Shown: piece by piece, positions 45,762-54,941 of the stretch
How positions within the stretch are numbered: the stretch's first letter is position 1
Layout: the number at the start of each line of letters is the position of its first letter
From: Thiogranum sp.
GTDB taxonomy: Bacteria; Pseudomonadota; Gammaproteobacteria; DSM-19610
DNA: 64,000 nt
NCBI GenBank assembly: GCA_030148775.1
Contig: JASBST010000002.1
Span: 33,710 to 97,709 of the forward strand
Direction of reading: 5' to 3'
Made by a program: the position numbers and the translations under genes
The notes under the pieces: generated by a model
The model's database searches: none
What the model saw: the letters and a program-made list of their open reading frames with translations, nothing else
What the model was told of the DNA's origin: nothing

Positions 45762-46259
45762 CTACGACAGCTGCTGGTTGACCCTGAGCGTATACAGATG
45801 ACGCTCGGCGTCGACCAGGTGCTGGCCCCAGTGACGGTTGAAGCCGACTTCCCACAGGTGCGCCACGGCGTCCGGCCCGGCAGCGTCCAGCAGTTGCAGG
45901 CCGCGCTTGAGTTCGAAATAAATATCGGTCAAGTCGTCGGCCAGGCTGCCGGTACGGTGCTCGCCGTCGCCCTGGGCATCCTCCGGATGATCGAACTCGA
46001 GCCAGTATACATCCTGTTCGCCCAGCCGCGCGTGCAGTTGACTGAACAGGGCGAAACGCTCATCCAGATCGGCATTCTCGCAGACAATCTCACCGCCCCC
46101 GGGGTCGGCCAGAGCGACCACGTCGGCGTGCAGCCTGGGCAACAACCGGAACAGGGGCGACAACCAGTCGCTGTCGCGCGGCAGCCGATCGATCAGCCGG
46201 CAGAAATCCCGTGCCGTGCCAACCAGTTCCATGAAGCGCTGTTGTTCAGTACCCCGCAT
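45762..46259 (-). CDS. DUF5063-like protein
   Basis: This 165-residue protein starts at MRGTEQQRFMELVGTARDF, preceded by GGGAGG. It resembles the DUF5063 group: FCRLIDRLP, YWLEFDHPEDA and the C-terminal HLWEVGFNRHWGQHLVDAER with ADDLTDIYFELKRGL before it. The fold is helical and the function unknown. The open frame continues upstream into the rubredoxin gene in another frame, which is a shadow. It lies 74 bases downstream of rubredoxin and is probably co-transcribed. Confidence 0.75.
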   Translation of the reverse strand: MRGTEQQRFMELVGTARDFCRLIDRLPRDSDWLSPLFRLLPRLHADVVALADPGGGEIVCENADLDERFALFSQLHARLGEQDVYWLEFDHPEDAQGDGEHRTGSLADDLTDIYFELKRGLQLLDAAGPDAVAHLWEVGFNRHWGQHLVDAERHLYTLRVNQQLS

Positions 46260-46333
46260 CAGGCCTCCCGCGAATAGCACCTGTCTCTCAAGTGTAGCCG
46301 GGAATCGCGCCTTTGTCCGAGGCCTGAACGCCG

Positions 46334-46507
46334 CTAGATTTCCACCATCTCGAAGTCTTCCTTGCCGGCCCCGCATTCGGGACAGACCCAGTTCAGCGGT
46401 ATATCCTCCCAGCGCGTACCGGGGGCGATGCCCTCTTCCGGCACACCGTCGGCCTCGCGGTAGATAAAGCCACAGATCACGCACATATAGGTTCTGAACT
46501 CACCCAT
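46334..46507 (-). CDS. Rubredoxin
   Basis: This 57-residue protein reads MGEFRTYMCVICGFIYREAD and ends with WVCPECGAGKEDFEMVEI. The two CxxCG knuckles (CVICG and CPECG) bind one iron atom and define rubredoxin; the order and spacing match the family. It carries electrons in redox reactions. The gene is a small ORF upstream of the DUF5063-like gene. Confidence 0.95.
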   Translation of the reverse strand: MGEFRTYMCVICGFIYREADGVPEEGIAPGTRWEDIPLNWVCPECGAGKEDFEMVEI

Positions 46508-46673
46508 GCTCGTTCCTTTCTGGAGTCGTCCCCATTGTAGCCGTGCGGCGGCGCTCGCAACAGTGCCGGGCGATGCTACAATGGCGGGTCAAAGCAACAG
46601 GTTATCAAGACATGATGTCAGATCAAGGCAGCGCGCCACGGCGCCGCCCCACGCCTTCCCGGACCAGCCCGGC

Positions 46674-47480
46674 ATGACGGCCAAACAAGCCGCGGTGCCG
46701 GTGGTCATGGCGTTTTCCGGTAACGACCCCTGTGGCGGCGCCGGTATCCAGGCGGACATCGAAGCGCTGATCAGCCACGGGTGTCACGCCGCCCCGGTTC
46801 TCACCGCCCTGACCATTCAGGACACCCAGGATGTGATCGGCTACACGCCGCTCGACGGCAGCCTGATCGTGGAGCAGGCGCGCGCGGTGCTCGAGGATAT
46901 GCCGATCAGCGCCTTCAAGCTCGGTCTGCTGGCCAGCGCCGAAGCGGTGGAGGCGGTACACTCGATTCTGCACGATTATCCCGACATCCCCGTGATCCTG
47001 GACCCGGTGCTCGCCAGCGGCAGCGGCTCGCTCATCACCGATGAGGACGCCATCGAGGCGATGACGCAACTGTTACTGCCGCAGACCACGGTGCTGACGC
47101 CCAACAGTCAGGAAGCGCGCGCGCTGGCCCCCGAGGCCGACTCGCTCGACGCCTGCGCCATGGCGCTGCTGGAGCGCGGCACGGAGTTCGTTCTGATCAC
47201 CGGCACGCACGAGAACACCCCGCACGTCATCAACACCCTGTATGCCAACAACCGCGTCATGGAAACCTTCACCTGGGACCGGCTGGAGGGAAGTTTCCAC
47301 GGCTCCGGCTGCACGCTGGCGGCGAGCATCGCCGGACTGCTGGCGCAGGGACTGGAACCCTTCAGCGCCATCCATGAAGCCCAGGAATACACCTGGCAGG
47401 CGCTGTCCCAGGGATACCGGATCGGCATGGGCCAGCGTATCCCCAATCGCCTGTTCTGGGCGCGGGACGACGACAGCTAG
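46674..47480 (+). CDS. thiD: Hydroxymethylpyrimidine/phosphomethylpyrimidine kinase
   Basis: This 268-residue protein of the ribokinase-like HMP kinase family phosphorylates HMP and HMP-P in thiamine synthesis. MAFSGNDPCGGAGIQADI at the N-terminus, the VLDPVLASGSG-like segment and the catalytic GSFHGSGCTLAASI loop are all present. The start at 46674 (MTAKQAAVPVV) is chosen; upstream frame residues lack family match. It is followed by thiE at 11 bases, the usual pairing. Confidence 0.92.
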   Translation: MTAKQAAVPVVMAFSGNDPCGGAGIQADIEALISHGCHAAPVLTALTIQDTQDVIGYTPLDGSLIVEQARAVLEDMPISAFKLGLLASAEAVEAVHSILHDYPDIPVILDPVLASGSGSLITDEDAIEAMTQLLLPQTTVLTPNSQEARALAPEADSLDACAMALLERGTEFVLITGTHENTPHVINTLYANNRVMETFTWDRLEGSFHGSGCTLAASIAGLLAQGLEPFSAIHEAQEYTWQALSQGYRIGMGQRIPNRLFWARDDDS

Positions 47481-47491
47481 GCCGCGTGCCA

Positions 47492-48148
47492 ATGACCGAG
47501 AACGTCGCCGGTCTGCACGGACTGTACGCCATCACCGACGCCGCGCTGCAGCCGGCGTCCGCCTTATGCGCGCGTGCCACCGAGGCGATCGACGGCGGGG
47601 CCAGGATCATCCAGTACCGCGACAAGAGCGGGCCGTCACAACAGCGCCTGACGCAGGCTACCGGGTTGGCGACCTTGTGCCGCGCCCGGGGCGTGCCCCT
47701 GATCGTCAACGACGACGTCGAACTGGCGGCCGCCTGCGGCGCCCGGGGGGTGCACCTGGGCCGCGACGACGCCGCCGTGGCACAGGCGCGCCAGCGGCTC
47801 GGCGCCAACGCGATTATCGGCGTGTCCTGCTATAACAGTCTCGAACGGGCCCGGCTGGCGGTCGCGGCCGGCGCGGACTACCTGGCGTTCGGCCGCTTCT
47901 TCCCCTCGCGGACGAAACCCGAGGCGGTTGCCGCCGACATCGAGTTACTGGTCGAAGCCGGCCGCCGCTGGTCGCTGCCGCTGGCAGCCATCGGCGGCAT
48001 TACCCCCTATAATGCGGCTCCGTTGCTGGACGCCGGCGCGGCTATGCTGGCCGTGATCCGCGGCGTGTTCGCGGCCGCGGATGTGCGTCAGGCGGCAGGC
48101 GCTTACGCCGCCCTGTTCGCGCGCCGCGCCGCGCGCGCGCAGCCTTAG
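47492..48148 (+). CDS. thiE: Thiamine-phosphate synthase
   Basis: This 218-residue TIM-barrel protein joins HMP-PP and the thiazole phosphate to thiamine phosphate. Signatures include YAITDAALQPAS, IIQYRDKSGP, LIVNDDVELAAACGARG with VHLGRDD, and IIGVSCYNS with the final AIGGITPYNA. ATG at 47492 is preferred over the GTG at 47486. It forms a block with thiD. Confidence 0.93.
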   Translation: MTENVAGLHGLYAITDAALQPASALCARATEAIDGGARIIQYRDKSGPSQQRLTQATGLATLCRARGVPLIVNDDVELAAACGARGVHLGRDDAAVAQARQRLGANAIIGVSCYNSLERARLAVAAGADYLAFGRFFPSRTKPEAVAADIELLVEAGRRWSLPLAAIGGITPYNAAPLLDAGAAMLAVIRGVFAAADVRQAAGAYAALFARRAARAQP

Positions 48149-48178
48149 ACAAATTTTGTTGCACCAGGAAAAACACCC

Positions 48179-49459
48179 ATGTCCCAGTCTGAACAATTAT
48201 TCGCCCGCGCCGGCGCGCATATTCCCGGCGGCGTCAACTCCCCGGTCAGGGCCTTCAAAGGGGTCGGCGGCACGCCGCTGTTTTTCGCCCGTGGCGAAGG
48301 CCCCTATCTGTACGACGTCGACGGCCGGCGTTATGTCGACTATGTCGGCTCCTGGGGGCCGATGATCGGCGGCCACAGTCACCCCGAGGTCATACGCGCG
48401 GTCCAGGAAGCGGCGGCCAACGGTCTCGGCTTCGGCGCCCCCACGGCCATCGAAACGCGCATGGCCGACACCCTTTGCGAACTGGTGCCGTCGCTGGAGA
48501 TGGTCCGCATGGTCAACTCCGGCACCGAGGCCACCATGAGCGCGATCCGCCTGGCGCGCGGCTATACCGGACGCGACAACATCGTCAAGTTCGAGGGCTG
48601 CTATCACGGGCACGCCGACTCCCTGCTGGTCAAGGCGGGCTCGGGCGCGCTGACGCTCGGGGTGCCCACTTCACCCGGTGTCCCCGCGGATCTGGCGCAA
48701 CACACCCTGACCCTGGAATACAACAACGCCGCTCAGGTCGAGCAGCTGGGCGCCGAAATGGGCGCGACCATCGCCGCGATCATTGTTGAACCGGTGGCCG
48801 GCAATATGAATTGCGTGCCTCCCGCCGAGGGTTTTCTGCAAACGCTGCGCGAGGTCTGCGACCGCATCGGCGCGCTGCTGATTTTCGACGAGGTGATGAC
48901 AGGTTTCCGCTTCGCCCCCGATTGTGCCCAGGGCTATTACGGCGTCATGCCGGATCTGACCACGCTCGGCAAGGTCATCGGCGGCGGCCTCCCGGTGGGC
49001 GCTTTCGGCGGGCGCCGCGAGGTGATGCAGCAGCTCGCTCCCCTCGGACCGGTGTACCAGGCGGGCACACTCTCGGGCAATCCGGTGGCGATGGCCGCCG
49101 GACTGGCCACCCTGGAGCTGGTGCGCCAAAGCGATTTCCATCAACAGCTGGCGGCCACCACCGGACGCCTGCTCGAAGGTCTGCGGGCACACGCCGCGCA
49201 CGCCGGTGTCGGCTTCACCACCAATCAGGTCGGCAGCATGTTCGGGCTGTTCTTCACCGAGGCGCCGGCGGTGCGTAATTTCGCCGACGTCAGCGCCTGC
49301 GATCAGGAACGTTTCCGCCGTTTTTTCCACGCCATGCTCGAGGCCGGCGTGTACCTGGCCCCGTCGGCGTTCGAAGCCGGCTTTGTTTCCTCGGCGCACG
49401 ATACCGAAGCCATCGACCTGACGCTGGAGGCGGCGCAACAGGCCTTCGCCACACTGTGA
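48179..49459 (+). CDS. hemL: Glutamate-1-semialdehyde 2,1-aminomutase
   Basis: This 426-residue PLP enzyme makes 5-aminolevulinate in the C5 heme pathway. Hallmarks are [45 protein letters not shown] and the PLP lysine in [19 protein letters not shown]. Length is normal. It lies 30 bases after thiE on the same strand. Confidence 0.96.
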   Translation: MSQSEQLFARAGAHIPGGVNSPVRAFKGVGGTPLFFARGEGPYLYDVDGRRYVDYVGSWGPMIGGHSHPEVIRAVQEAAANGLGFGAPTAIETRMADTLCELVPSLEMVRMVNSGTEATMSAIRLARGYTGRDNIVKFEGCYHGHADSLLVKAGSGALTLGVPTSPGVPADLAQHTLTLEYNNAAQVEQLGAEMGATIAAIIVEPVAGNMNCVPPAEGFLQTLREVCDRIGALLIFDEVMTGFRFAPDCAQGYYGVMPDLTTLGKVIGGGLPVGAFGGRREVMQQLAPLGPVYQAGTLSGNPVAMAAGLATLELVRQSDFHQQLAATTGRLLEGLRAHAAHAGVGFTTNQVGSMFGLFFTEAPAVRNFADVSACDQERFRRFFHAMLEAGVYLAPSAFEAGFVSSAHDTEAIDLTLEAAQQAFATL

Positions 49460-49515
49460 GCGGACGCCGCGCGCTGATGCCCTGCGTGGCGCCGGCCTGA
49501 CGGACCCGCGCGCCC

Positions 49516-51543
49516 ATGGAAACCTTGCTCACCGATCTGATGGCCTGGGTGCACGCGCATCCTCACTGGGCCGGGTTGTTCGTGCTGGTGGTATCGGCGC
49601 TGGAATCGTTTCTGGTGGTGGGGTTGATCGTACCGGGCACGGTGGTGATGTTCGGTATCGGCGCCATGATCGCCGCCGGCAGCATGCCATTGCTGCCGAC
49701 CTTGATCTTCGCGGCGGTCGGCGCCGTGCTCGGCGACGGCACCAGCTACTTCATCGGCCGTTATTATCACCAGCGACTGCGGGTGATGTGGCCGTTTCGA
49801 CGCTATCCCCAGATGATCACCCGGGGCGTCGACTTCTTCCATAAACACGGCGGCAAAAGCATCCTCATGGCGCGCTTTGTCGGGCCGGTGCGACCATTGC
49901 TGCCGGCGGTGGCCGGCATGCTGGATATGCCGGCGCGTCGGTTCTTCCTGTTCAACACCCTGTCGGCGCTGATCTGGGCCCCGGCCTATATTCTGCCGGG
50001 GGTTCTGTTCGGCGCCTCGCTGGGCGTGGCGGCGGAAATCGCCGGTCATCTGGCGCTGCTGCTGGCGCTGCTGGTGCTGCTGCTGTGGTTTTCCTGGTGG
50101 CTGGTGCGGCGCCTCACCCGCAGTCTGCAACCGCACGCCCACGCGCTGCAGTTGCGTGTCCTCGACTGGTCGCGCGCGCACCCCTGGCTGTACCCGCTGG
50201 CCGCCTCGCTGCTCGACCCGCAGCACCCCGAAGCCCGCGGCATGACGGTACTGACCCTGCTGCTTCTGGCCGCCTCCTGGTCGTTGCTGGCGCTGTTGCC
50301 GGGAAATCTGTCGCCGCAAAGCGGCATGGGCAATCTGGATCTTTACCTCTACTACCAGTTGCAGAACCTGCGCGGCCCGCTGGGCGACCAGTTGATGGTG
50401 TTTCTTTCCGGGCTCGGCAGCGGATGGGTGTTGTATGGCTTCAGCGCGCTGATGAGCCTGTGGCTGTTGTGGTATCGCCACTGGCGCGTCACGGTCCACT
50501 GGTGGGTCACTATCGGCGCGGTCTCGGCCATGACCGCTCTGCTGAAGCATTACACCCAGGTGCCACGGCCACCGGCGTTACAGTCGGTGGGTCTGAGCTA
50601 TTCCTTCCCCGGCGACCATGCCGGCCTGTCACTGGCGGTGTTCGGATTTCTCGCCGTGGCCATTGCGCGTGAATTGCGCAGCAACTGGCACTGGGTCCCC
50701 TATTCGAGCGCCGTGTTCCTGAGCGTCGCGATCGGCTTTTCGCGCCTTTATCTGGGCGTGCAATGGTTTTCCGATATTCTTGCCGGCTGGAGTCTGGGGC
50801 TGATGTGGGTGGCGCTGCTGGGTATCGCCTACCGCCAGCACCCGGCCGAACACATCCCCTCGCGCGTGTTCGCCCCGGTGGTGCTGGCGGTGCTGGCGTT
50901 GACCGCCGGCTGGTACACCAACCAGCAGTTCAGCGCTCAACTGGCCTTCCATAAGCCGATACCGGGCGCGGAGATCCCGCTGACCCGCCAGGCCTGGCTG
51001 CAGCGCGACTGGCGCGAACTGCCGGTCTACCGCGACGACTTCGCCGGCCGGCACGACCATCCGCTGGATGTCCAGTGGCTGGGGTCGCGCTCGGCCATTG
51101 AAACAACCCTGCGCCAGCAGGGCTGGCGTGCGCCCAGAGGTCTTTCCGGCGCCAGTCTGTTCGATCTGCTCAACAGCGACACCGGCCTTGACCAACTGCC
51201 GGTGCTGCCGCAGGTCCATCAAGGCGAGACGCAACAGATTCTGCTGGTGCGAGAGAGCGCACGCAGCGGCCGCTTACTCGCCGTGAGACTGTGGCAGACC
51301 GAATACCGGCTGACGGGGGGCGATCAACGATTGTGGATCGGCAGCGTCAGCTATCTGTTTGTCGACGCCCGCTGGCGCGTCATCCATTTTCTGCGCACCG
51401 CCGGCGATTACGGCGCCGCGCTGAGCGAGTTCATGCCCTGGGTGGCACACCTGAAACACACCCTGGTCCGGCGCGAGGCCGATCAACTGCAACCGTCGGC
51501 CTCGCGCTGGCAAGGCCGGGTGCTGCTTATCGATGGTGGCTGA
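49516..51543 (+). CDS. DedA - PAP2 - LssY_C fusion membrane protein
   Basis: This 675-residue protein has three parts: a DedA-like domain (residues ~1-200, with the FVGPVRPLLPAVAGM region), a PAP2-like domain (~260-440) and an LssY C-terminal domain (~480-660). It is probably a multi-pass inner-membrane protein for undecaprenyl or phospholipid phosphates. In the PAP2 part, KHYTQVPRPP fits motif C1, but C2 reads SFPGDHAG (usually PSGH) and C3 reads SRLYLGVQWFSD with Gln in place of the catalytic His. Loss of phosphatase activity is likely; that is inference. The 3' end overlaps the Lon-N gene by 17 bases. Confidence 0.85.
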   Translation: METLLTDLMAWVHAHPHWAGLFVLVVSALESFLVVGLIVPGTVVMFGIGAMIAAGSMPLLPTLIFAAVGAVLGDGTSYFIGRYYHQRLRVMWPFRRYPQMITRGVDFFHKHGGKSILMARFVGPVRPLLPAVAGMLDMPARRFFLFNTLSALIWAPAYILPGVLFGASLGVAAEIAGHLALLLALLVLLLWFSWWLVRRLTRSLQPHAHALQLRVLDWSRAHPWLYPLAASLLDPQHPEARGMTVLTLLLLAASWSLLALLPGNLSPQSGMGNLDLYLYYQLQNLRGPLGDQLMVFLSGLGSGWVLYGFSALMSLWLLWYRHWRVTVHWWVTIGAVSAMTALLKHYTQVPRPPALQSVGLSYSFPGDHAGLSLAVFGFLAVAIARELRSNWHWVPYSSAVFLSVAIGFSRLYLGVQWFSDILAGWSLGLMWVALLGIAYRQHPAEHIPSRVFAPVVLAVLALTAGWYTNQQFSAQLAFHKPIPGAEIPLTRQAWLQRDWRELPVYRDDFAGRHDHPLDVQWLGSRSAIETTLRQQGWRAPRGLSGASLFDLLNSDTGLDQLPVLPQVHQGETQQILLVRESARSGRLLAVRLWQTEYRLTGGDQRLWIGSVSYLFVDARWRVIHFLRTAGDYGAALSEFMPWVAHLKHTLVRREADQLQPSASRWQGRVLLIDGG

Positions 51544-52126
51544 GTTCCTCGGCCAGCAACTCGCCGTAGATCACCTCCAAACGATCCAGCGGCGCATCCA
51601 TTTCCAGCAACCGCTGTTTGTCGCTCAGCGCGAACGGCACCAGTTCGGCCAGCCGGCCGGCGACCCAGGCGCTGCTGTCGTAGTCCGCGGCCATGCCGGT
51701 ATAGGGCATACCGGCGCGCCGGATCAACTGCGCCAGAAAATTCGCCATCGGCCGATGTTGCGGCGGCAACGGGGCGTCGTCGCTGTCATCGAGCCAGGCG
51801 ACGTTGGCGCGCACCAGTTGATTGGACTGCACCCGCCGGTGCAGCACCCGGAAGCGGCGCACCCCGCGCGCCACGATAGCCAGCTGCCCGTCGTCGCCGC
51901 GGTCGAAATCCTCCAGCAGCGCCAGTGTTCCCACCGACTCGCAGGCCGCCGCCTGCCCGACCTCGCGGCCGCGGGTAATAGCGCAGATACCGAAACCTTT
52001 ATGTTCGCGCAGGCATTCGCCAATCATATCCAGATAGCGCGATTCGAAAATCCGCAACGCCAGCAGGCCGCCGGGAAACAGGACGGTGCTCAGTGGGAAC
52101 AGCGGTATTTCATCGCCGTCGAGCAT
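51527..52126 (-). CDS. Lon N-terminal-domain protein
   Basis: This 199-residue protein has only the substrate-recognition (PUA-like) domain of Lon, with EIPLFPLSTVLFPGGLLALRIFE at the start and CAITRGREVGQAAACESVGT. It lacks the AAA and protease parts, as do many stand-alone homologues. A role in targeting or chaperoning is not proven. It is next to ubiX on the same strand, 13 bases apart. Confidence 0.85.
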   Translation of the reverse strand: MLDGDEIPLFPLSTVLFPGGLLALRIFESRYLDMIGECLREHKGFGICAITRGREVGQAAACESVGTLALLEDFDRGDDGQLAIVARGVRRFRVLHRRVQSNQLVRANVAWLDDSDDAPLPPQHRPMANFLAQLIRRAGMPYTGMAADYDSSAWVAGRLAELVPFALSDKQRLLEMDAPLDRLEVIYGELLAEELSHHR

Positions 52127-52139
52127 CCTCCGTCCCCGC

Positions 52140-52754
52140 TTAAGTCTCGCCCCAGCGCGGCGACAGGTCGTTGTCGATACCCAGCTGATCGAGAATGCGC
52201 GCGACGACGAAATCGACCAGATCGTCGATCGACTGTGGCTGGTGATAGAAACCGGGGTTGGGCGGCAGTATGACCACCCCCAGGCGCGCCAACTTGAGCA
52301 TGTTCTCCAGGTGCAGGGGCGAAAACGGCGTTTCGCGCGGCACCAGTATCAACTTGCGCCCTTCCTTGAGGGTCACGTCGGCGGCCCGCTCAATCAGATT
52401 CTGGCTGGTCCCCGCGGCGATGCCGGCGAGGGTGCCAGTGGTGCAGGGACAGACCACCATTGCCCGGGGCGCGCTCGATCCGCTGGCTACCGGGGCGGTC
52501 CATTCCTCGCGCCCGAATACCCGCAACTGGCCTTCGGCCGCAGCGTAGCGGCGCGCCAGGGCCTGTTGGATGCCAGCCGTCTGCCCCGGCAGTTTCAACC
52601 CGGCCTCCATATCGATGACGATCTGCCCCGGTACCGAGACCATCAGGTCGACGCGCTCGCCCTGTTCCAACAGCGTCTGCAAAAGGCGCAACGCATAAGC
52701 CGCGCCGGAAGCTCCGGTGATGGCCAGCGCCAGCGGTGTGTCACGCAAAGTCAT
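52140..52754 (-). CDS. ubiX: Flavin prenyltransferase UbiX
   Basis: This 204-residue UbiX makes prenylated FMN for the decarboxylase UbiD in ubiquinone synthesis. The nucleotide-binding loop is [15 protein letters not shown], and later signatures are [20 protein letters not shown] and [20 protein letters not shown] followed by [18 protein letters not shown]. Length is normal. The partner ubiD is not in the window. Confidence 0.95.
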   Translation of the reverse strand: MTLRDTPLALAITGASGAAYALRLLQTLLEQGERVDLMVSVPGQIVIDMEAGLKLPGQTAGIQQALARRYAAAEGQLRVFGREEWTAPVASGSSAPRAMVVCPCTTGTLAGIAAGTSQNLIERAADVTLKEGRKLILVPRETPFSPLHLENMLKLARLGVVILPPNPGFYHQPQSIDDLVDFVVARILDQLGIDNDLSPRWGET

Positions 52755-52886
52755 CGCTCTAGCTTACCTTGTACGACGAAATTCGCCACTGCCAATGCCC
52801 GGGTGAAGCGCCCGCCGGCGCTGGCGCCGCGCGCCATGGCACGCGCCGCGACCGCGGCCGTCTGAGCCGGGGTGCACACAGCGGCG

Positions 52887-54290
52887 TTAGCGCTGGGAAT
52901 CGGACGCAAGAGAAGTCTTGTCCCCGGCGCGCTCGCCCAGCGCCGCCAGGAGCTTGTCGTGAATGCCGCCAAAGCCGCCGTTGCTCATCACGATCAGGCT
53001 GTCCCCGGGGCGGGCGCGGGCGCTGACCGACGCCACCAGCGCGTCGAGGTCGTCACTGACTTCGACTGGCGCCCGCAATGTCTGCGCGATGTCCCGCAAA
53101 TCCCACGCCAGATCCTGCGGCTGAAACAGCCATACCGCGTCGGCGGCCTCCAGCGAGGCGGCCAGGGTATCCTGATGGACACCCAGACGCATGGTATTCG
53201 AGCGCGGCTCCAATACCGCCAGCAGGCGCCCACCCTCATGGCGACGCCGGAGGCCGTCCAGGGTGGCGGCGATGGCGGTCGGGTGATGGGCGAAGTCGTC
53301 GTAGACCGTCACCCCGCCGACCTGGCCGCGGATCTCCAGTCGCCGTTTGACGCCGTTGAAACGGCAAAGCGCCGCGATCGCCTCGACCACCGGCACACCG
53401 ACGTGCCGGGCCGCGGCGATCGCCGAGAGCGCGTTATGCATATTGTGCTCACCGAGCTGCGACCAGCGCACCTCACCCTGCTCGCACCCGTCCAACGACA
53501 CGCCAAAAGCGCTGCCGTCGGCGCTGCGCGCCTGCGCCTGCCAGCGCGCCGGGAATGCGCCGGCGGAGACGCTTTCCACCGGCGTCCAGCAACCCATATC
53601 CAGCACCTGCGCCAGGTTGCCGTCGTTGGCATTGAGCAGCACCAGGCCGTTGGCGGGCACAATGCGCAGCAGATGATGGAACTGACGCTGGATGGCGGCG
53701 AGGTCGGGAAAAATATCGGCGTGGTTGTATTCCAGATTGTTCAGCACCAGGGTGCGCGGCCGGTAATGCACGAACTTGGACCGTTTGTCGAAAAAGGCGG
53801 TGTCGTACTCGTCCGCTTCGATCACAAAAAACGGCCCCTCGCCCAGGCGCGCCGAGATGCCGAAATCGTTCGGCACACCACCGATCAGAAAGCCCGGTTT
53901 GAGGCCGGCGTATTCCAGTATCCAGGCCAGCATACTGGCGGTGGTGGTTTTGCCGTGGGTACCGGCCACGGCCAGTACCCAACGTTCCTGCAGCACCTGT
54001 TCGCACAGCCATTGGGGGCCGGAGGTGTAGCGCAGACCGCGCTCAAGCATCGCCTCGATCGCCGGGTTGCCGCGGCTCATGGCGTTGCCCACCACCACCT
54101 GATCGGGCGGCGGCTCCAGCGCCTGCGCCGTGTAACCCTCGTGCAGCTCGATTCCCGCCGCTTCCAGCTGGGTGCTCATCGGCGGATAGACGTTGGCGTC
54201 GGAACCCGCCACCGTGAAGCCCGACTGCTTGGCCAAAACCGCCAAACCGCCCATGAAGGTACCGCCGATCCCAAGAATATGTATTTTCAT
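52887..54290 (-). CDS. mpl: UDP-MurNAc:L-alanyl-gamma-D-glutamyl-meso-DAP ligase
   Basis: This 467-residue Mur-ligase family protein recycles murein tripeptide onto UDP-MurNAc. The N-terminus KIHILGIGGTFMGGLAVLAK, the P-loop AVAGTHGKTTTASMLAWI and DDFAHHPTAIAATLDGLRRR are diagnostic for Mpl and Mur ligases. Length is normal. The 133-base gap to ubiX holds no recognisable gene. Confidence 0.95.
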   Translation of the reverse strand: MKIHILGIGGTFMGGLAVLAKQSGFTVAGSDANVYPPMSTQLEAAGIELHEGYTAQALEPPPDQVVVGNAMSRGNPAIEAMLERGLRYTSGPQWLCEQVLQERWVLAVAGTHGKTTTASMLAWILEYAGLKPGFLIGGVPNDFGISARLGEGPFFVIEADEYDTAFFDKRSKFVHYRPRTLVLNNLEYNHADIFPDLAAIQRQFHHLLRIVPANGLVLLNANDGNLAQVLDMGCWTPVESVSAGAFPARWQAQARSADGSAFGVSLDGCEQGEVRWSQLGEHNMHNALSAIAAARHVGVPVVEAIAALCRFNGVKRRLEIRGQVGGVTVYDDFAHHPTAIAATLDGLRRRHEGGRLLAVLEPRSNTMRLGVHQDTLAASLEAADAVWLFQPQDLAWDLRDIAQTLRAPVEVSDDLDALVASVSARARPGDSLIVMSNGGFGGIHDKLLAALGERAGDKTSLASDSQR

Positions 54291-54310
54291 CGTCCGCTAT
54301 GGTCTCACAT

Positions 54311-54856
54311 TTACTCCGCACCTTGACCCAGGGCGTTGGGATAAAGCCAGCTCAGGACACTGATGGCGATCAGACCATGCAGGGCCGCCAACAACAACCC
54401 ATAGCCGAAGCGGGTGGACAGTGCATGGCGAAAAATATGCGCCTGCACGGCAACGCTCCAGATCACCAGCAGCAGCCAGCCGATCGACAGCGAAGGCGGC
54501 GCCGCCGCGGCTGCCTGGGCCCGCGCCACCTGCCACACCAGCGGCAGCCCCAACAGCCCGAGGATGGCGCCCGTCCCGGCGAGCGCCGTCAGCGTCTGCA
54601 CCAGGCGCGGCCCTTTATCGGCGAGCCGCAGCACCGTCCAGGCAAACACCACCGTCACCGCGGTATCGGTCAAAGCCAGCGTCCAGGCGCCGGGCCAGGT
54701 CGAACCGGACCGCGCCTGCGCCAGATCGATCAGCAGATACGCCAGCAGAGAACCGACCAGCGCCACGGGTGAGTATGCGTCCTGCTGCGGCGCGCGCTTG
54801 AGCAACAACTGCTCCCACCAGGAACTGGGCCAACTGACCAGGCTTTGTGCATTCAT
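54311..54856 (-). CDS. Hypothetical membrane protein, four to five segments
   Basis: This 181-residue protein starts at MNAQSLVSWPSSWWEQLL. It has four or five hydrophobic segments (for example LVGSLLAYLLIDLA, LTALAGTGAILGLLGLP and LLLVIWSVAVQAHIF), so it is an inner-membrane protein; it loosely resembles YIP1-like proteins. The function is not recognised. It lies 20 bases from mpl, and the divergent gene at 54942 shares the promoter space. Confidence 0.7.
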   Translation of the reverse strand: MNAQSLVSWPSSWWEQLLLKRAPQQDAYSPVALVGSLLAYLLIDLAQARSGSTWPGAWTLALTDTAVTVVFAWTVLRLADKGPRLVQTLTALAGTGAILGLLGLPLVWQVARAQAAAAAPPSLSIGWLLLVIWSVAVQAHIFRHALSTRFGYGLLLAALHGLIAISVLSWLYPNALGQGAE

Positions 54857-54941
54857 CTCATCTACGCGTTCTTTACAAGGCCCCGCGCGCTGTCTATGTT
54901 TTAACAGAGCGGGGACGGCCGATAAGTATAAGGTGTTATAA

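Noticed and set aside
49303..50550. 415-residue minus-strand open frame rich in Gln and His
   Set aside because: It is antisense to hemL and the DedA fusion; its composition comes from codon bias.
52872..54326. 484-residue plus-strand open frame
   Set aside because: It is antisense to mpl, which has complete Mur-ligase motifs.
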